NCBI GenBank assembly: GCA_027886175.1
Contig: JAJNNQ010000023.1
Span: 9,317,001 to 9,381,000 of the forward strand
Length of the DNA stretch: 64,000 nucleotides
Reading direction: 5' to 3'
Origin: Phylloscopus collybita
Taxonomy: Eukaryota; Chordata; Aves; Passeriformes; Phylloscopidae
Shown one piece after another: positions 12,301-22,789 of the stretch. The translations under genes and the position numbers were made by a program. The notes below the pieces were generated by a model, which saw nothing but the letters and a program-made list of their open reading frames with translations, was not told the DNA's origin and did no database searches. Position 1 is the stretch's first letter. Each line of letters begins with the position of its first letter.

Positions 12301-14389
12301 TAACAATTGTTTCATGCCAATCTATTTTTTAAAACAAGAAGCAAAAGGCAATGAAAACATGATTAAATAATCTTTAAATGTAAAGGGAAGCAAGAATAGC
12401 TCTAAGAAAGCCTCCACTCCTAAGGAAGGCACAGCCTTGCCAATCACACTTGCCAGCATAGTTCTTCATGCCAGTTCTGCAGTGTTACATTACTTCCTGT
12501 GAGATTCCCTCTGTGTTTCAGACTGGTGCATGCATCGTGCCTGAGACCACTGCTTGCAGACCAGGCTGATTTGACACCATGGGTTGAATTCAGAGGAATG
12601 TCCCTGAGCCTTGGGTTAGGTGAAGTAGGTCAAGCCATTTTCTGTTAGAAGATTTAACAGGAAATGAATCTATTCTGAATTGTTTCTGTGCATCCTCGCT
12701 GCTGTGGACTGAAGTCAGCTGCTTACATAATGTGTTTTCAGAGCTGTGCCTCCAGAGCCATGTAGGTTGCATTCCTCTTCTCTCCTTATCAACAATGTGA
12801 CCCTACAGAAGTGGCATCTTACTCTAGCCCACTTGGGCTTCGTGTGTGCCTTGAAGGTTGTATTTGCTTTGTCTACTGAAAAAACATTTTTTACTACCAG
12901 CAGTACTCCAGAACCAATAAAGCTGAGGCAAAGGGAGTTGTTCTACTCTTCTTCATGCATCGTTGCCAGTAGAAAAACCTGCTAAGGCCTCTATGAGCTG
13001 CTGGTCCCTCTCCCTGTCCAGGGCTGGCATCATACACAGACCTTGGATCACGCCCTTTAACTCCAGGTCTCATTTACTGCTGTTTTCAGCAAGACTTGGA
13101 ATAAACCAGTTTCTTTTCTCTCTGACCCAGAGGCCTCTGGCAGAGTTACTGGCAGCTCTTCCCCAGTCCTCCTGTCAGCCATCCCACCAAGAAATTCTTG
13201 GGCCACAAGTGACTTTTGTCACTTCTTCATCTCTTGAGCTTTCATGGCCTCTCTAGGAGTCCAGTGCACCTGCGAGGCAGACACCCATGCCTGAGGAATT
13301 ACTGAGCCCCAGCCTGCTCTGCTCAGAGCAGATCTGGGGCTTAAAGAGGGACAGAGAGGCTTAAAGAGCCTCATTCCAGAAACATTTCTTTGTACAGGTA
13401 ACTCAGTTGAGGAGCAAAAAGTCTTGTCTTCCAGTCCTTGCTTAGGGTCACAATTCTGAATGTGGAATCTTAAACATCTGGCATGGAATAGATGGACCAC
13501 AGGCCTTATCAGCTTTGATTTTTAGACTTAAGAGACTAGTAGTTAAAGAATTGGTTTCAAATACCAGCTGAGTAAAACTGAATTTATTATTAGATAGATA
13601 CAAGCCATTAGATGTAACTTCTGACGTTTTGCTTCTGTTCTGTTTCTGAGGTGTGGTTTCTCACTTTATGCAGGGACAACTTTTATGGCAAATTTCAGCA
13701 ATTAAGGTTTATCAGGGTCTGGATGAAGGTAGAGATCTCAACTTGCGGGTGAAAAAAAGATCCAGCAGATCTTTGACTGACATTTCAGCAGAAAGTGTCA
13801 CTGTGAGGCTCTTTCACAGTGTTGACCTTAGGTCAGTTTTCCATCTTTTTCATGTAATTTTTTTTTTCAGTTATGTATTATTTATAAAATGCCTTACCTG
13901 TTCTGGGATAAAGCAAAGTTAAGAGTTATTTTAAATTGAAAATTGGAAGTGAAAATAGCTGAAAAATATAATTTTTACAAAAAACACCCAAGCTTGGTAA
14001 TATGATCTATGTATTACTTTCATAATGAACCTAAATTTGAAGGTTAAGATTTAAACAAATGTATAAATAATTTACGTGAAATGGCTTAGCTTCAGTCCCA
14101 TTAAACTTAGGCTCCTAAGTGCCTAAATAGCCTGCAGGAATGGGATTCAAGCACTTCAGGAAATTTTACTCAAACCATAATAGAGCCTTACAGCCATACT
14201 GCCTGCCACGCCGTGTAAGTGCTCTTTGCGAGACAGTAATTCTGCCATGGAAGTGGCATTTAGTATCAAATTTTAAATTGTTTTATGTATTTGCCATTGA
14301 GGCTCTTTCCATCTTTCCTGTATGGACTGAGAGCATAACTGGAAATTGCGTTTCTGATGAAGTCTTAGCCAACTCCCTAGAAAATCGCT
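9331..14389. other. Intergenic DNA upstream of the NOG island
   Basis: No gene seen. It contains a (GTT)n microsatellite at 11450-11474, a perfect POU octamer ATTTGCAT at 12238-12245 and a possibly constrained patch at 10380-10470 (GGGGTCGCCGTATTTTTCAC). Short open frames here have no recognisable domains. Confidence 0.5.
11450..11474. repeat. (GTT)n microsatellite
   Basis: Eight consecutive GTT units in T-rich sequence. Confidence 0.95.
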
Positions 14390-14738
14390 AAGCAAGTGCT
14401 CCGGAGAGAGCAGCGGGGCCGAGGAGTCTTCCGGAGCATCCGCCATGGGAGCCGAGCTCCAGGGCTCGTCTCGGGGGACCGCAGGTCCGTACGCGGGGTC
14501 CTACCCGGCCGCAGCTGCCGAGGTGCGTGCGGAATCCGCGGGAGCAGCCTCCTCCCTCCCACCCGTAGCACCCCCGGTGCTCTGCCCACCGCCGCTGCCG
14601 CTGCCCGCGCTCACACGCGCGGCGCGGGAAGCTCTTCCCCAATTGCTTCGGCGCCGAGGGCATCCCGCCGCTCCGCGCTGTCCCGGTGCCCACCGGCCGG
14701 CCCGCGGGCAGCCCCCGGCCCGGCCCGGCCCGGCGCCG

Positions 14739-14752
14739 CCAGCAGAGGGCTC
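14739..14752 (+). promoter_or_regulatory. CTCF-like motif, + orientation
   Basis: CCAGCAGAGGGCTC matches the 14-base core CTCF consensus (CCASYAGRKGGCRS) at 13 of 14 positions by eye. It lies in the CpG island about 1.1 kb upstream of the NOG start codon. Occupancy is not known. Confidence 0.4.
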
Positions 14753-15187
14753 GCTCCGCCCGGGAAGGCGCCCGGCGGCGCCGGGGCCGCGGGCAGAGCG
14801 TCCGCAGCGGCCCCGCGGGCGGGCAGCGCGCCCCGCGCCCATGTGCGCCACCGGGCAGGCGGCCCCCGGCGGCCGCGCTGCGCAGGCCGGGCCGGGAGGG
14901 CTCGGGCAGCCCGCGGAGCGCCGGGAGAGCCGCTGCCCTCCGCGGGCGGCCGGGCCGCGCTCCTGCGCCGGGCGGGCGGGAGAGGCCGCGCTCCGCGCCC
15001 ACGGGGAGAGCGGCGGGGCGAGGCCGAGCTCGGAGCCGGCGACGGCGGCCCGAGGAGCGGGCACCCGGCCGGACGGAGCTGCCGGCGGCTGCCCCGGACA
15101 GGGCAGCATCTCCCGGGGCGCGGCGGCTCGCGTGAGCGGCGGCGTGCGGAGGGCGGGGGGAGGCGGCGGCTCCCGCCTCAGCCTTCC

Positions 15188-15201
15188 CCAGCAGAGGGTG
15201 C
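15188..15201 (+). promoter_or_regulatory. CTCF-like motif, + orientation
   Basis: CCAGCAGAGGGTGC matches the same core at 13 of 14 positions; the mismatch (T for C at position 12) falls on a strongly preferred base, so this site is weaker than the one at 14739. Two same-strand motifs 450 bases apart upstream of the promoter form a plausible boundary element. Confidence 0.3.
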
Positions 15202-15344
15202 CTGCCGGTGGGAAGGGGGAAGCCGCGCTCTCCTGGACTTTTGTGGGAGTGGGGGTTGTGTTGTGTGTGTGGGTTTTTTTTAAGGGGGGTGGGGTGGGTT
15301 AGGAGAGAGTCTGTGGTTTCCATGGAGATGAAGCTGAAAGTGCA

Positions 15345-15840
15345 GGAAATTTAAAGGCTTTGGGTCCTTGCAAAGCAGACAAACTGGTGCCAACGTGCGT
15401 GGCTGCTGTTGCTGCTGAGGAGGCTGCTTTGCAAACGGCGGAGAGGAGCGGGGAGGAAGAATCGGCAGCAACTTCTTCCATACGCACGGGCAGACAACGA
15501 GGAGCGGCAGCAGCAAGCAGGACTCGCAACAAAAAAAGGCATCTCCTGTTGCTGGGAAGGGCGAGAAGAAGCAGCAGCAGAATTTTGGAGCGGCTCCACC
15601 AGGAGAAATTTTATAGAGAAGCGTGCAAGAGAGAGTGTTTGCAGGGGGCTTGTTCTCCGGGCTTATCAGGGGGCTGTCTTTGCTGGTGGTGCGGCGAGTG
15701 GAGGTGATCCCCCTCAAAGACGAGCTATTTTGGATATCGCCGTACAAGTTTTCTGATGCATTTGCTTGCACCTTCTTCCCTTGCTGTTTGGTGAATCCAG
15801 CCCCCCTTTCCCTCCCCCCCCCCCCACCGGTCTCCCAAGG
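15345..15840 (+). promoter_or_regulatory. Probable NOG core promoter and 5' leader
   Basis: An ATTTAAAGG TATA-like element lies at about 15349-15357, and a second weaker one (TTTTATAG) at about 15609-15616. From 15360 to 15755 the + strand contains no ATG at all, although it is purine-rich and has several GCA/GCT-type triplet runs; this fits an untranslated leader. The leader ends with a 12-C tract (15814-15825) fifteen bases before the NOG start codon. The transcription start cannot be fixed from sequence alone. Confidence 0.5.
15756..15794 (+). other. Short upstream ORF in the NOG leader
   Basis: This ATG is the only one between about 15360 and the NOG start. It opens a 12-codon frame ([12 protein letters not shown]) that stops at TGA 15792-15794, 46 bases before the NOG ATG and in a different frame. 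Its start context is weak (C at -3, C at +4), so most ribosomes would scan past. Whether it is translated or dampens noggin output is inference. Confidence 0.4.
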
Positions 15841-16512
15841 ATGGATCATTCCCAGTGCCTTGTGACTATATACGCCTTGGTGGTTCTGCTGGGTCTCCGG
15901 CTAGAGCAGGGCGCCTGCCAGCACTATCTGCACATCCGACCGGCTCCCAGCGACAACTTGCCCTTGGTGGATCTAATCGAGCACCCGGACCCTATCTTTG
16001 ACCCCAAGGAGAAGGATCTTAACGAGACCTTGCTAAGGAACCTCATGGGCGGACACTTCGACCCCAACTTTATGGCTGTTTCCTTGCCCGAGGACCGGCT
16101 CGGAGTGGACGATTTGGCTGAGCTGGACTTGCTGCTCAGGCAGAGACCCTCGGGAGCGATGCCCAGCGAAATCAAAGGGCTGGAGTTCTACGACGGGCTG
16201 CAGCCGGGCAAGAAGCACAGGCTGAGCAAGAAGCTGCGCAGGAAGCTGCAGATGTGGCTTTGGTCCCAGACCTTCTGCCCGGTCCTATACACGTGGAACG
16301 ATCTCGGCAGCCGCTTTTGGCCCCGGTATGTCAAAGTGGGCAGCTGCTACAGTAAAAGGTCTTGTTCAGTCCCCGAAGGCATGGTTTGCAAACCTGCCAA
16401 GTCCGTGCATTTAACGATCCTGAGGTGGAGGTGCCAGCGCCGGGGCGGGCAGAGATGCACATGGATACCCATCCAGTACCCCATCATTTCGGAGTGTAAG
16501 TGCTCCTGCTAG
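15841..16512 (+). CDS. NOG: Noggin, secreted BMP antagonist (single exon, complete)
   Basis: The protein is 223 residues and is recognised directly as noggin. In the family it is a secreted homodimer that binds BMPs and blocks both receptor-binding surfaces, patterning neural tube, somite, joint and skeleton. Visible features: a hydrophobic signal peptide (about residues 1-26) ending before QHYLHIR; Pro34 in the N-terminal clip that contacts BMP; an N-glycosylation site at Asn61 (NET); a basic heparin-binding stretch at 124-135 ([12 protein letters not shown]); and nine cystine-knot cysteines at 146, 169, 175, 183, 198, 206, 219, 221 and 223, the last expected to form the inter-chain bond. 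Mammalian noggin is about 232 residues; the difference is a glycine-rich insert missing here. The start is the first in-frame ATG and has a strong context (A at -3, G at +4); the open frame continues upstream but without any ATG. No intron, frameshift or lost key residue is seen. Confidence 0.99.
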   Translation: MDHSQCLVTIYALVVLLGLRLEQGACQHYLHIRPAPSDNLPLVDLIEHPDPIFDPKEKDLNETLLRNLMGGHFDPNFMAVSLPEDRLGVDDLAELDLLLRQRPSGAMPSEIKGLEFYDGLQPGKKHRLSKKLRRKLQMWLWSQTFCPVLYTWNDLGSRFWPRYVKVGSCYSKRSCSVPEGMVCKPAKSVHLTILRWRCQRRGGQRCTWIPIQYPIISECKCSC

Positions 16513-16750
16513 GGCTGGCACTTCCCTTCGCGCCCCTTCTCCAGCGGACTCACGTGGACCTTTGCTGCAACAGAAATAAAAGACATTTGCTTTCTAATTA
16601 ATGTTGTTATGCACTGTAACGTGTAGGAGAATGTATATTGTGTGTATATATGGCACCGGTTTAATATACTATTAAAAGGTCAGTATTATACGTGAAATAA
16701 TCAGCGTCTACTGTATTTTCAAGACTATTACCCTGATCGTTGCTAATGTA

Positions 16751-16752
<2 letters not shown>

Positions 16753-16787
<35 letters not shown>
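16753..16787 (+). repeat. Poly-T tract (35 T) in the NOG 3' UTR
   Basis: This is an uninterrupted run of 35 thymines 240 bases past the stop codon. It is likely length-variable and its exact length may be a sequencing artefact. In mRNA it would be a long U-tract, a potential site for U-binding proteins. Confidence 0.9.
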
Positions 16788-16788
<1 letters not shown>

Positions 16789-16810
16789 TATTTATATTCC
16801 AGAGAGAAGT

Positions 16811-16830
16811 TGCTTCGCTTTGGCGAAGTA
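16811..16830 (+). other. Small perfect hairpin in the NOG 3' UTR
   Basis: CTTCGC (16813-16818) pairs perfectly with GCGAAG (16823-16828) around a 4-base TTTG loop. One G-T wobble and one T-A pair extend it to eight base pairs. An 8-T run follows at 16833. The GC-rich stem stands out in AT-rich surroundings. Confidence 0.5.
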
Positions 16831-17125
16831 GGTTTTTTTTGTTGGGTGTTGTTTTATTTTTTTTTTAATAAAAGGATTAAAAAAATACAAACCAAGCTTT
16901 TTGTAAAGAAAACGTTTAAAGCTATTTTCCATTATTCGGAAAGCGTATGTGTGAGGGTTTTTTTCTTTTTCCTTACGGACTTTAGATTTAAAATAAAAAT
17001 GAATAAACGCCTAGAGCACAATGTTATTGTAAATAGAGAGAACAGTTTGAATGACTTAATCATATGTAAATGAAGAGTATCTGCTATTTATTCTTTATAT
17101 CCTTGTAGTAAAAGTGCAGTGCAGA

Positions 17126-17180
17126 ATTAAAGTCAACCACTAAAACACGAGCCGTTTGGATTCTGTTTGCTTTTTGGTTT
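17126..17180 (+). terminator. Likely distal polyadenylation site of NOG
   Basis: ATTAAA (17126-17131) is followed about 25 bases later by a GT-rich block (17153-17180, with TTTGG and CTGTTTGC elements), which is the usual signal plus downstream-element layout. Cleavage would fall near 17140-17150, giving a 3' UTR of about 630 bases. Confidence 0.5.
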
Positions 17181-17990
17181 GGCCGCCGTCGGGGGGGCTT
17201 TCTTCTCTCTCCTCCTCGTTTTCCACGCTCAGCAGGACGTTTGGTGGCAGGGGGAGGTGGGAACCTGCTCACGACTCTGTTACAGGGGCTCTGCGGCACC
17301 TACATGGCCGGAGTGCCTTGGGCTCCGGCCCCGCAGGACGGGGGCGGCCGGCGGGGGCGTCCGCGCTGCGCCTCCCCCGCGGAGCCGCTCCCGCGGCCGC
17401 GCAGCCCCGGCGAGCTCAGTGGCAGCTGCTCGGGGATTTTTCTTTTAACCGCTTGACATTTCATTTACAACGGGACACGTGTCTTTCACACCTACCATTG
17501 TGGTGGGACACTGCTGAAACTTGACCCCTGGGCTTTGGGGGGTTTCAGCGCAGACACGTTATTAGCCTGATCCTGTGACAGCCCCGCACACCGCCCGGCC
17601 CGGCCCGGTTAACTCTTTGGGCTCCCGCCAGCGCCGGGCCGTCGCCACCCTGACGGGCTGCCCGAGGTTGCGGGGCTTGGGGGCTGCACCCCCACCGTCG
17701 AGCCTCCTCTCTCCAGGCAGCCCGGGAAGCACCGTGCCCTGCAGCCGCGGAACAGCGAGCGCTGCAGCCGGGGAGCAGCGCGCTGTGCCGCCCGTGCTGC
17801 CACGGGCTGCCCGAGCCCCGCCGCCGCCCGCTCCCGGCCCGCCCCCCGGGGCCGCCCCCACCCGCTGCCCGCTGCCGTCGGTGCTGCAGAACGGCCCGGT
17901 CCGGTCCGGTCCGGTCCGGCCCGCGGGGCTCCGCCAGACCCGCAACCGGCCCGCGGCTCCGCCGGGACCCGGCCCAATTAGAGACGTGTT
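17160..17990. promoter_or_regulatory. CpG island just downstream of NOG
   Basis: GC-rich, CpG-dense DNA begins directly after the predicted NOG 3' end and runs to about 17.99 kb. It includes a CCGGT pentamer repeat at about 17895-17920. Open frames here are GC artefacts with low-complexity Pro/Arg/Gly/Ala content. It could be an extension of the NOG chromatin domain, a promoter for a noncoding transcript, or an enhancer; nothing decides between these. Confidence 0.6.
17895..17920. repeat. CCGGT pentamer repeat, about five copies
   Basis: A short tandem array of GGTCC/CCGGT units lies inside the CpG island downstream of NOG. It has the same unit length as the larger pentamer array at 48.2 kb but a different unit. 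Confidence 0.8.
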
Positions 17991-18420
17991 TGACTTTTAG
18001 GGGCTGGGAGAGCCGACGGTTCGTATCTCATAGATACCAACTGCGAAAACAAACTCTCCACGTGTTCTTCAAAGGCTCCCTGACAGTGCAGAAAACCTTT
18101 TCCTTATTTATCTTGGAGCCAAAAAAAACTTTTTTTTTTTTTTTTTTAATTTCTCCTCCAAAACTCGAAGGGAATCTATGCTAATCATTTTAAACCCGTG
18201 GGTCTTTCACTGAGACGAGCCAGCCCTGCTTAGTTCGGTATCTCCGAATGCATATTCATTCCCTCGCTCAGTCTCTCGGTGCGTTTTACCGCCCGTCTCT
18301 TTGCTCTAATTTCAACAGTTTTGGGAGGGGGGTAGAAAATCAGATCTTGGGACATTTAGGGTATTCATTAACCTAGTGAAGAGGAACAGAGGCATTATTA
18401 CTCACATAGAAGGCACCCTG
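17991..18420. promoter_or_regulatory. Candidate conserved noncoding element
   Basis: After the CpG island the sequence becomes AT-rich but keeps scattered CpGs (ACGGTTCG, CTGCGAAAAC, TTCGGTATC, CTCCGAATG, CTCTCGGTGCG) and homeodomain-type TAAT cores. Retained CpGs in AT-rich DNA beside a developmental gene suggest an unmethylated enhancer. This is inference; alignment to other amniotes was not possible. Confidence 0.3.
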
Positions 18421-21400
18421 CCCCCATGTCTATCTAAGGGTTCATTGTAAAAGGATTAAAAGTTAAAGACCTTCATCTTATGATTCTTTCATTTAATCTT
18501 CGTGGCGCCTGAAAGACATGCTGGATGGATGATCACATTTAAAATATTCCTAATGTCGGCTACCTTAGGACTCCAGGCAGGGCAAACAAACGTAATTTAT
18601 TTCCAGAAGAAAGGGTATATTGAGATGTTTAAGTTTATGAACCACCATTACCATGTATATTTGTTAGGTTCTGACAAATACCCAAATAACATTAAAATCA
18701 GCCATTCATCACATATGAATTTATGCAAAACCTTGTATGCCTGGGGCCAATATTTTTTTAGACAGAGTTTCACTTGCAAAAAAAAAAAAAAAAAAAAAAA
18801 AGTTTATTTTAAAAAAAAAGCAAGAGTTTTTCATGACTGGTAAACACGAGAATTATGTGAACAGAAACTATTTCATGCTGGGATGGCAGCCAGGGACTTG
18901 GGAATGTCAACAAAAGTTCTCCGAAGGTTGAAAATGTCACTGGATTACAATACAAGGTCCTTTGCCCCATTAGCAAACTTTGCTAAAGTAATATTCCCAC
19001 TACTTAGCGAGGGGGCTCACCCAGTCATTTATTGGTCTGTGATCCCAGCAGTGGGGCAAACAGGGACTTCATCTGGAAACCACCTCTAACTGCTGGCTTC
19101 AAGATTTAAAAAATTTTATGTGTGCAGACCTGAGTGTGTATTGGTGACTGTTATGTGAGTGTACAAGGAGTGTGCTGTTAATATAGTCTAAATATCTATC
19201 ACCATATCTGTCTTAATTTTAATCTGAGGGTCATTGTCATCAGAGTCATGTGTGCATATATGCTTTCTCAACAAATAACACCCTATGAATAAATTTATGA
19301 GAATATTTTGGGGTTTAAAAAATCAAGTTTCACCATCCATAAGGCCCATAATTTCTTTTTTTAAATAAATAGCTAAATTTTGTCAGCTGGTAGATCAAAA
19401 ATAAACTAGTAGTTTTCACTGTTGTTTCTGGTCAGGTCCACTTTCTGGTCCTCCTGCCGTAGTGTTGAAATATTTGGCTTGTAGTGGAAGTGTTTCAAGC
19501 CAAACAAATAAAATATCTTTCTGATGAATGTTTCTATGCAAATCTATTTAATATTAGATTTTGTAATATGTTTTTGTAGCAAAATTGAATTATGGATCTT
19601 TTAAATAGAAATCAATTCATAACACAGCCAGTTTTTCTTTGCTGATCTTTGTAGTGGTATCATAAGACTGCACAAAAGACCACTGTGGGGGAAGAAATAA
19701 GGGAATAGTTTAAAGTTTGCTTTTAGTTACTCTGTAGTTTCTTCTTTTACAGTTTTAGTGTCTTAAAGCATAATAATGGGCATTTCAGCTCATTTCTGTG
19801 TCAGCCATAGGCTCAGCTGAGTCATTTAACCTGTGCTGCAGTTCCTTGTGAGGAGCACAGGACTTCATCTTCTTTGCCACTGCAGTCAGTCTTCATCAGA
19901 ATAATCTGTTCTCTCACACCACGTGTTAATTCACCATCTAGTAAAGTTAAGGCCCAGTGTTCAAGGGAGGTTCCTCTATTATATTGTATTTAACATCCAA
20001 GCCATTGTTTTTGTCAGTGCAGAGCAGTCTTGTACATATCATTCTCCAATACTTTATACCTCTGATTATCAGGGAAAAACTTGTGGCTTTTAACCAAAGT
20101 CGTGATGATGGTTGATTTGAAAGTGCTAAGAGGAGCACAGTCAATAAAAGCACAAAAAGGTAAACCAGAATAATTTGTCCAAATGAACTACTTCAAAATT
20201 AGTTGTGTGAAGAAAATGAACCAACTAGGAAACAGTACACATTAAAGTGTTGTGTATACTTAATTGAAAAATATATTTGATTCCTTTTATCATTTTCAAA
20301 ATACCACCACAAAGATGAGTTCTTGAGATTGCATGAGGGCACTGTGGAGTCATCACCAAACTAACCACAGCTAGAAATTAGAGCAGTAGTATTTGGGTAA
20401 ATACTAGACAAGTTTTTCCTCCTCCATAGTTTTAATAGAGAAATAATCTAAATTTAGTAACATCAACACCTTGAAAAAAAATTCCCAGCAGTTCACCTCA
20501 CTGGGCTGTGTTATATAAATGTAATCTACACCACATCGGCTGGATCTTGGACACATTAAAGAGAAGATATTCCAGCTTGGAGATTTGCCAGGAATCTTCA
20601 TTGAAAGTTGAGATAAATATAATGACATCATCATCTAATATAACATCATAACTTTCAAGGTGAGCCAAACCAAAGGTATGCTGGCAGGGGAATGTTGCCA
20701 CCTGGCAGATCCATGCTAGGAATAGGTACGATCCTCTCATCCAGCGGGGAGAGCAGCCACACTCTTCCTGGAGTGCCCACAAGGATCCTGCAGTCTCTCT
20801 GTGCCTGCAGGTCCTGTGGGAGCCTTGCTGCACGTGGGAGCTGTGTCAATGCTCTCTTTTAAGAGAGCAGCTCCAGCAAATTTGAAGAGACCTTTTCATT
20901 CCCTCTTCCCTACTCCCAGACCAAGCAAGAAGCTCCAATGGTTAAAAGGAAGGGAATGAATACATTCACTTGAAACAACTGCTGGAATGGTTCAGACGGG
21001 AACAGAAATATTCAGCAATCAACATTAAAGACTCTAAATCCTTGGAGGTGTTATTGCAGGATCAGCAGCTTACAGCCCTCTTCGTGAAGCCTGGGTACCA
21101 GTGTATTACTGTTAAGTCCCCTGCAGCTTGTTCCCTGTGGAGAAAGCAGCTGCTCTGTGTGATGTGCTTCCGAAGAGTCTGGGAGAAAAGCTACTGCAGA
21201 GAATCTGCAGGGGTGTAACGTCACAGTGAGTCACGCTTTTCCCTGCTGAATTGCAGGACAGGAGTGCAGAGATGCCACAGTTTAGCCTCTGACTCTGTTG
21301 GTGGATGGTTTAGATGGAAACCAGCTGAGAGCAGATGCTCTGGGAGCTCACTGGATGTAGTTCTGCCCTCTCCGGGAGTATATTCATGCTGCCTTGGGGT

Positions 21401-22100
21401 ATATTCATGCTCATAATTCTGAGCCAGCAGTCAATGCCAGACCAACCTGTGCATGCACCAGGGTCCTGTCAGCCTGTACATGTCCTGGAAAGCTTTGGAG
21501 CCATCCCTGTGGGGGCTACTGGCTGTGTCCCAGAGCCCAGCTGAAAGCAGGGACACTGACTGAAGGCACACAGGTCCCGGCACTGACTGGTCTGGAGTCT
21601 GCTCCTCACCCAAGACAGACGTCGCCCAGCACGCAGGTCTCTCCTGTGGAGAATCCCAGAGTAGTCACTGCATCAGATAATCCTAACAGAGTTTGAAAAT
21701 AGGTTTCATGCTCCCTCCTCGTTGTTTTTTTTTCCCTCATTAGAGGGGGAGTGGCAAGGCTCCCACCACAAAGAACGTTACTCAGAACCAGAACAGATCT
21801 TAAGGCACAACACTAAAAACCTGTATGCAATGGAGAAGGACTGGGTGGCTCAAGGGATTGGTAATGGTATAAAGAGCTTTTCACCACTAGGCTTCTGGCT
21901 CTGATCCAGAGGTAGTAACTGAAAGCCACAGTCATCTGATGCCTGCAGAGTGGGCTCTGCAGAATGAGTTGTTGGTCTCTGCATAGAGATCCTACCAAGT
22001 AGGATCCAGATCACAAAGCCACCACCAGAACTGTTACGCTTGCAGGGATTCTCAATCCAAAGTGGAAAATGAAACAGGAATGAGAATGTTTGATCTGTTT
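18421..22100. other. Gene desert 3' of NOG
   Basis: No gene seen. It contains a 24-A run (18778-18801). A stretch at 18870-19090 (with CCTTTGCCCCATTAGCAAA and TTAGCGAGGGGG) could be a constrained element. A 21-base direct repeat of GTATATTCATGCT sits at 21378-21411. Open frames are short and unrecognised. Confidence 0.5.
18778..18801. repeat. Poly-A tract (24 A)
   Basis: A simple mononucleotide run, followed by a second 9-A run at about 18811. There is no recognisable retroposon body upstream, so a retroposon tail is not supported. Confidence 0.9.
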
Positions 22101-22109
22101 GTGGTTAGT

Positions 22110-22157
22110 AGCTTAGCAGTTTGTGATTGTGATTGTGGTTATGATTGTGATTGTGAA
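22110..22157. repeat. Imperfect (TGTGAT)n array
   Basis: About six TGTGAT hexamers with a few substitutions, giving alternating GTGATT/GTGGTT units. Confidence 0.85.
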
Positions 22158-22600
22158 GAGTATATTGTTGTTGGGTGTTTTTTGTTTTGTGGGGGTGGTG
22201 TTAAATTAGGAGAATATAACCAGTATAGCCCCTTGTATTGATACAACCCTAATAGCATTCTCCTTCTGCCATAGTAATAACTTTATTTTTGGCTTACACC
22301 TGTGAACTTACTACCTGATTCGGATGCAAAACCATGGTCCAGAGGAAGATGGAGCAAACAGAAGGGCCAGACACTGCTGTATTAATTGAACTGCCTCTTG
22401 CACTGGGTGGTGCAGTAACTTCATAGTAACTGCATCTTACACCTACCAGTGCAAATACCTTATTTACAGCAGTGCAACTTCCCAGGGCTCAGGTTAGAGG
22501 TTACCCTTCCATGGGATTCCCAATCACACAGCTCTGAGCACACATTTCTCTGAAAATTTTCAGAATATCCTTGCCAGGCTGTTGTGTTGTACCTGTGCAA

Positions 22601-22627
22601 TAAAATTAAAATAAAATAAAATAAAAT
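22601..22627. repeat. (AAAAT)n microsatellite
   Basis: Five AAAAT pentamers. Confidence 0.9.
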
Positions 22628-22735
22628 CCAGTACCTTTCTCAGCAATAAATAAACTGACTTTAACTTGAAGTATTAGGAAAAAGAAGTACCTAAAACCAA
22701 TATCTGTTTATATAAGGGCCAGTGTAAACATCATT

Positions 22736-22788
22736 CCTCTGTTTAAAAATGAACCTTTAAAATGCCCTCTGTCTTTAAAAATGAACCT
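22736..22788. repeat. Short tandem duplication
   Basis: CCTCTGT followed by TTTAAAAATGAACCT occurs twice, at 22736-22756 and 22766-22788, with a two-base indel between copies; a local replication slip. Confidence 0.8.
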
Positions 22789-22789
22789 G

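Larger units (their letters stand above)
14390..16530. promoter_or_regulatory. CpG island spanning NOG promoter, leader and exon
   Basis: GC content and CpG density rise abruptly at about 14.39 kb and stay high to just past the NOG stop codon, with a less GC-rich gap at about 15.24-15.36 kb. The densest part, 14.44-15.20 kb, is nearly all G+C. Islands of this size at developmental genes are usually unmethylated and Polycomb-bound; that is general knowledge, not visible here. Several long open frames on both strands inside the island reflect the lack of AT-rich stop codons, not genes. Confidence 0.85.
16513..17150 (+). other. NOG 3' untranslated region
   Basis: After the TAG stop the sequence turns AT-rich and contains AATAAA hexamers at 16575-16580, 16867-16872, 16992-16997 and 17002-17007, then ATTAAA at 17126-17131. 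AU-rich motifs typical of unstable mRNAs occur near 16788-16796 (GTATTTATA) and 17085-17092 (TATTTATT). The block 17020-17150 has the look of conserved 3' UTR. Multiple hexamers suggest alternative 3' ends, with the last the most likely main site. Confidence 0.65.

Noticed and set aside
14388..15323. Several 150-311-codon open frames on both strands in the CpG island upstream of NOG
   Set aside because: Overlapping frames on both strands in extremely GC-rich DNA, with Pro/Arg/Ala/Gly low-complexity products; stop codons are simply rare at this composition.
15766..15840. N-terminal extension of noggin in the same frame
   Set aside because: The extension begins at a TTG and has no in-frame ATG before 15841; the family start and signal peptide fit 15841.
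16811..16841. Hairpin followed by a T run, resembling a bacterial rho-independent terminator
   Set aside because: The locus is a vertebrate nuclear gene, where this signal does not end transcription; it is kept only as a possible 3' UTR structure.
18778..18801. Poly-A run as the tail of a retroposed gene
   Set aside because: No retroposon or pseudogene body is recognisable next to it and no target-site duplication was seen.
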